A stretch of 64,000 nucleotides of DNA, from the NCBI RefSeq assembly GCF_024323335.1, contig NC_066579.1, positions 354,957,400 through 355,021,399 on the forward strand. The letters are read 5' to 3'. Made by a program: the position numbers and the translations under genes. Positions 61,002 to 64,000 of the stretch are shown piece after piece (positions within the stretch are counted from its first letter, which is position 1; each line of letters opens with the position of its first letter). Origin of the DNA: Lathyrus oleraceus (Eukaryota; Streptophyta; Magnoliopsida; Fabales; Fabaceae). Under the pieces are notes generated by a model. That model ran no database searches. It was given only the letters and a program-made list of their open reading frames with translations, and was not told the DNA's origin.

Positions 61002-61892
61002 CAAATGCCTAGTGGGTTTTGCCAACTTTTCATGCTTGTTGTATTGTATTATCTTGTGACATATTTTTGTGCAATTTGGGATTACTGTATTGTATGTAAT
61101 CATTGATTTGCTTGATATTAATTCCTTGTATGCTTGGTGATCTTTATGAGATGAGTTCTATACCCGGGCTCGAGTGCACTTAGGATAGGAGAATGGCGTA
61201 GTCTTGTTGACTTGTGTGGAGTTATTCCTTAGCAAGTTGACTTGCAAGTCCATTCACTTGGTGGAGGTCATGTTGGGATCAATAATGTCACACAAGTAAG
61301 TTGTGGTTAGACATTACTCTTTCCAATATAGACCTTAGAAGCCAAAGACCTTAGTTTACCAAGCCCATCTTGGCCTATTCTTAGGATGTAGTGCGAAAGT
61401 CGTTCAAATGTAGGATTTGATACGATTGTTACGCGATACTACACTCATAAGAGTCTCTCTTGAGAATATTTTTGGAATACGAGTAGTCGTTTCTCCGATA
61501 ATATCCAAAAGATGGGATGATGACTATGGGAACCTCTTGTAGAACATGTTTGGCAGGTTTAAACCCTAGTACACTCCCTTTGGGTGGTTCTTAACCTAAA
61601 CTCCATGCTCGTGACTTACAACAAACCCTTTGATTCATGGTTGATCCGTTCATGTGTTCTTAATATCAATGGAACTTGGGTGTTGATAAGGTGTAAGCCA
61701 TAATCCACCAAAATGGATGATTGATATTAAGGATAACATGATCCATCCCATGACCTTTGTTTGGTGTGCTTTGCTTGATCCTTGAGTGTGATTGTTGCAT
61801 TCATGCATCCATGCACTCATTTGCATCCATATCATCAATAATGAAGAAAATTTTCAAGGAACTTAAGGGGTTTATTTGCAAAATTTTCAGAC
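61002..61892 (+). other. Ogre 5' leader
   Basis: About 890 bp between primer site and ORF1 with only short frames; nothing recognised. Confidence 0.7.
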
Positions 61893-63344
61893 ATGGAAAG
61901 ACAAAGAAGGAATACAAAGAAGTACAACTTCAGAAAGCCAGATTTGAAAGAGTTAAGGAATCTGACATCCTATGTATTAGATCCTTTGGGTTTCAAAGCT
62001 CGTTTTGGGAAGCTTCTCCCTCTTCTGACTACTCAGGTGGATGAAGGGTTGATGAGTGTATTGGTGCAGTTTTATGATCCCTTGTACCGTTGCTTCACGT
62101 TTCCGGATTTCCAGCTTTTGCCTATGCTTGAGGAGTATGCTTACCTTGTGGGTATACCTATTCTAGACCAGTTGCCGTTCAGTGGCTTGGAGAGTATTCA
62201 TACTTCTCGAGAGATAGCCGACATGTTACACATAGATGAATCTCTGGTTGGCGCTCATATGACTACCAAAGGTGGAATTCAAGGTCTCCCTTCTGAGTTC
62301 CTCATTGCTCAAGCTACCGTGTATGGGAAGGCCATGAGTGAGGATGCCTTTGAAGCCATATTCGTACTTCTCATCTATGGGTTAGTATTGTTCCCCAACA
62401 TCGACAAGTTTGTGGATGTGAACGCTATTAGGATTTTCTCTACTCTTAATCCCATTCCGACTCTGTTGGGTGATGCCTATTTCTCTTTGCATATGAGGAA
62501 TGCAAAGGGTGGTGGTACCATTGTGTGTTGTTTGCCTCTGTTGTATAAGTGGTTTATTTCTCACTTACCGCAGACGGTCACCTTCAAGGAGAACAAAGAA
62601 TGTCTACGGTGGCCTACGAGACTTATGTCTCTCACTAATGATGATATCTCTTGGTATAACCGTGTGTATGATGGTGTGCAGATTATCGAGTCTTGTGGTG
62701 AATTTTCCAATGTACCTCTTCTTGCTACATGTGGTGGGATTAACTACAATCCTGTTTTGGCGCGTCGTTAGCTTGGGTTCCCCCTAAAGGATAAACCTAA
62801 TAACATTCTGTTAGAGGGTGTGTTCTTTCAAGAGGGTAAAGATCCCCAAAACTTGAAGGGAAGAATGGTCCGTGCTTGGCGCAAGATTCATAGGAAAGGA
62901 AGGAAAGAGTTGGGTCCTAAGAATTGTGTCACTATGGAGCCTTACACTGCTTGGGTTAGGAAGAGAGCTTCTGAGTATCTCATGCCTTACGAGTATCCGA
63001 GACCTACACCTTTGGTTATGGTTGGGCCTTCAACCCTCCCTAACCAAAGAGTAGAGGAGTTGAGAGACGAAGACCGGTCACGTGCTTGGATCCGTGAAAG
63101 GGAAGAGTTGCTTCAGCAAATCAGAGAGAAGGTTGCTTTGATAGAGTTCCTCGAACATCAGGTTATTGATGATCCTGATGATGCATGGACTTCTCTACTT
63201 CCTCAGTCTTCCAAGTTTTGGAAGAGGAAGTATGATCGACTCGCCAAGGAGAAGGTGGATATGGAGGCAGCCTATGAGAGGGAGGTGAAGAGACTTCGCG
63301 CATCCTATCTTCCTGTGTCCCGAGCTTTAGATGATTGCTTCTAG
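61893..63344 (+). pseudogene. Ogre ORF1 protein (DUF7745-like), one stop
   Basis: ORF1 lies upstream of gag and is peculiar to Ogre-type elements; its function is unknown. The frame starts MERQRRNTKKYNFRKPDLKE and holds YDPLYRCFTFPDFQLLPMLE, DAFEAIFVLLIYGLVLFPNI, YFSLHMRNAKGGGTIVCCLP and INYNPVLARR. TAG at 62769-62771 interrupts it (a Gln is expected, a CAG-to-TAG change); the same frame goes on (LGFPLKDKPNNI, FFQEGKDPQNLKGRMVRAWR) through a charged, coiled-coil-like C-terminus to the stop at 63342. Total about 483 codons. Apart from the one stop it is well preserved, suggesting a fairly young element. Confidence 0.88.
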
Positions 63345-63653
63345 GGATCCATAGGATGATTATTTTCCTTTTCTCTTGTATATGATTGACAATGCTGTAC
63401 TTCTTTTCCCTGATATTATTTGATGAGATATTTCCATATATGACAAATGTTTAATATTTCCAAAATTTGCAAATAAAACCCTAGAGTTCCTTTGAAATAA
63501 AAACAAATCATATGCACAAACATTGCATGCATCATGTGCATAAGTAGGTTTTGTTCCCGGCTTCTTGTCCTGTGGTCTAACTCTGTGTTCTTCATTTATT
63601 TTAAAGACAAGCTGACTCACCGGTATTACACCAGAGCCAACATTTCGAGACTG
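63345..63653 (+). other. Spacer between Ogre ORF1 and gag
   Basis: About 300 bp, AT-rich, no coding until about 63606, where the gag frame is open (DKLTHRYYTRANISRL) upstream of the first ATG. Confidence 0.6.
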
Positions 63654-64000
63654 ATGGATCACCTAGAACAAGAGAACCGTGAGCTGAAAGAGGAAGTGGC
63701 CAGATTAAGTGCTTTGATGGAATCATTCTTGGCTGCCCAGAGCCAGTCTTCTCCGACGCCCTCAACTCCTCCCCAGAGGACAGTCATCTCCGAGATTGTC
63801 TCCTCGATTGTGCCTGCAGCCAGTGCACATTCTGCTCCAGCGGCCATGCCATTCGGATTCCCGTGGGGGATGCCTCCTAATTTTATGCCTGAGGGTCCTG
63901 CTCCAACCTTTGCTTCTATGCCGGCATCTAGCCCGGTCCTTGCTATTCCTCCTCCTATCGTGCATACTATACCCAGAGTAGACGACACCATCTATCATTC
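63654..64000 (+). CDS. Ogre gag, N-terminal part (cut by window end)
   Basis: Start of the gag-pro ORF. From ATG 63654 it reads MDHLEQENRELKEEVARLSA, a leucine-rich coiled coil, then LMESFLAAQSQSSPTPSTPP and a proline-rich stretch (PFGFPWGMPPNFMPEGPAPT), typical of Ogre gag N-termini. The frame is also open upstream to about 63606, so the true start may be earlier. No stop up to the window edge. Confidence 0.8.
   Translation, partial: MDHLEQENRELKEEVARLSALMESFLAAQSQSSPTPSTPPQRTVISEIVSSIVPAASAHSAPAAMPFGFPWGMPPNFMPEGPAPTFASMPASSPVLAIPPPIVHTIPRVDDTIYH

Larger units (their letters stand above)
60978..64000 (+). mobile_element. Internal region of a plus-strand Ogre, running off the window
   Basis: Primer site at 60984-61001, noncoding leader to 61892, ORF1 to 63344, spacer, gag from 63654. 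The order LTR, tRNA-Arg-like primer site, ORF1, gag is diagnostic for Ogre. The rest lies beyond the right edge. Confidence 0.9.

Overview
The window looks like intergenic heterochromatin of a large-genome legume of the pea/vetch tribe (Pisum, Vicia, Lathyrus or Lens). The basis is the element families recognised from protein and terminus motifs: Ogre/Tat Ty3-gypsy elements with very long LTRs, a tRNA-Arg-type primer site and an extra upstream ORF1; an Athila-type Ty3-gypsy element with a tRNA-Asp-type primer site; copia elements of SIRE/Maximus and Angela-like type; and a Mutator-like element (MULE) carrying a plant-mobile-domain gene. The species is inferred, not proven. I see no intact host gene, tRNA, rRNA or CRISPR. 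Almost every coding region is a broken transposable-element gene.

Layout. 1-2.6 kb: minus-strand Ty3-gypsy gag remnant, degenerate primer site, LTR/leader-like DNA and a 61-62 bp minisatellite. 2.7-4.6 kb: minus-strand Tat-type RNase H/integrase remnant. 4.6-7.2 kb: plus-strand SIRE/Maximus-like copia LTR and gag remnant. 7.2-10.1 kb: AT-rich DNA with a 280-bp AAT/ATT microsatellite.

10.1-30.7 kb is a nest built on one decayed plus-strand chromovirus-like Ty3-gypsy element. Its 5' LTR is split by a young 7,467-bp copia-type element (11802-19268, 1,729-bp LTRs, target duplication GTGTA) that has no recognisable coding region. Its 3' LTR is split by a 7,670-bp MULE (22894-30563, about 259-bp TIRs, 9-bp target duplication AAGAGGCAA). 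The MULE holds an 89-codon unknown ORF, a transposase C-terminus, a spliced plant-mobile-domain gene and, inside the transposase, a 3.7-kb solo LTR that carries an mTERF-like gene fragment.

30.7-56.5 kb is a minus-strand Ogre element: 4.9-kb 3' LTR, long 3' UTR, integrase, archaeal-type RNase H, RT, protease and gag. An Athila-type element (40387-53101) sits inside its pol. That insertion reads LTR-internal-LTR-partial internal, and a deletion removed the rest together with part of the Ogre RNase H region. 56.5-59.4 kb: LTR/leader-like DNA interrupted by a 1.4-kb copia solo LTR. 59.4-64 kb: an inverted junction of Ogre LTR pieces, then the 5' end of a second, plus-strand Ogre (primer site, ORF1 with one stop, start of gag) running off the window.

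The elements do not form a host pathway; they document successive rounds of insertion. Most in-frame stops fit C-to-T or G-to-A change, as expected for methylated silenced repeats, and two frameshifts lie in homopolymer runs.
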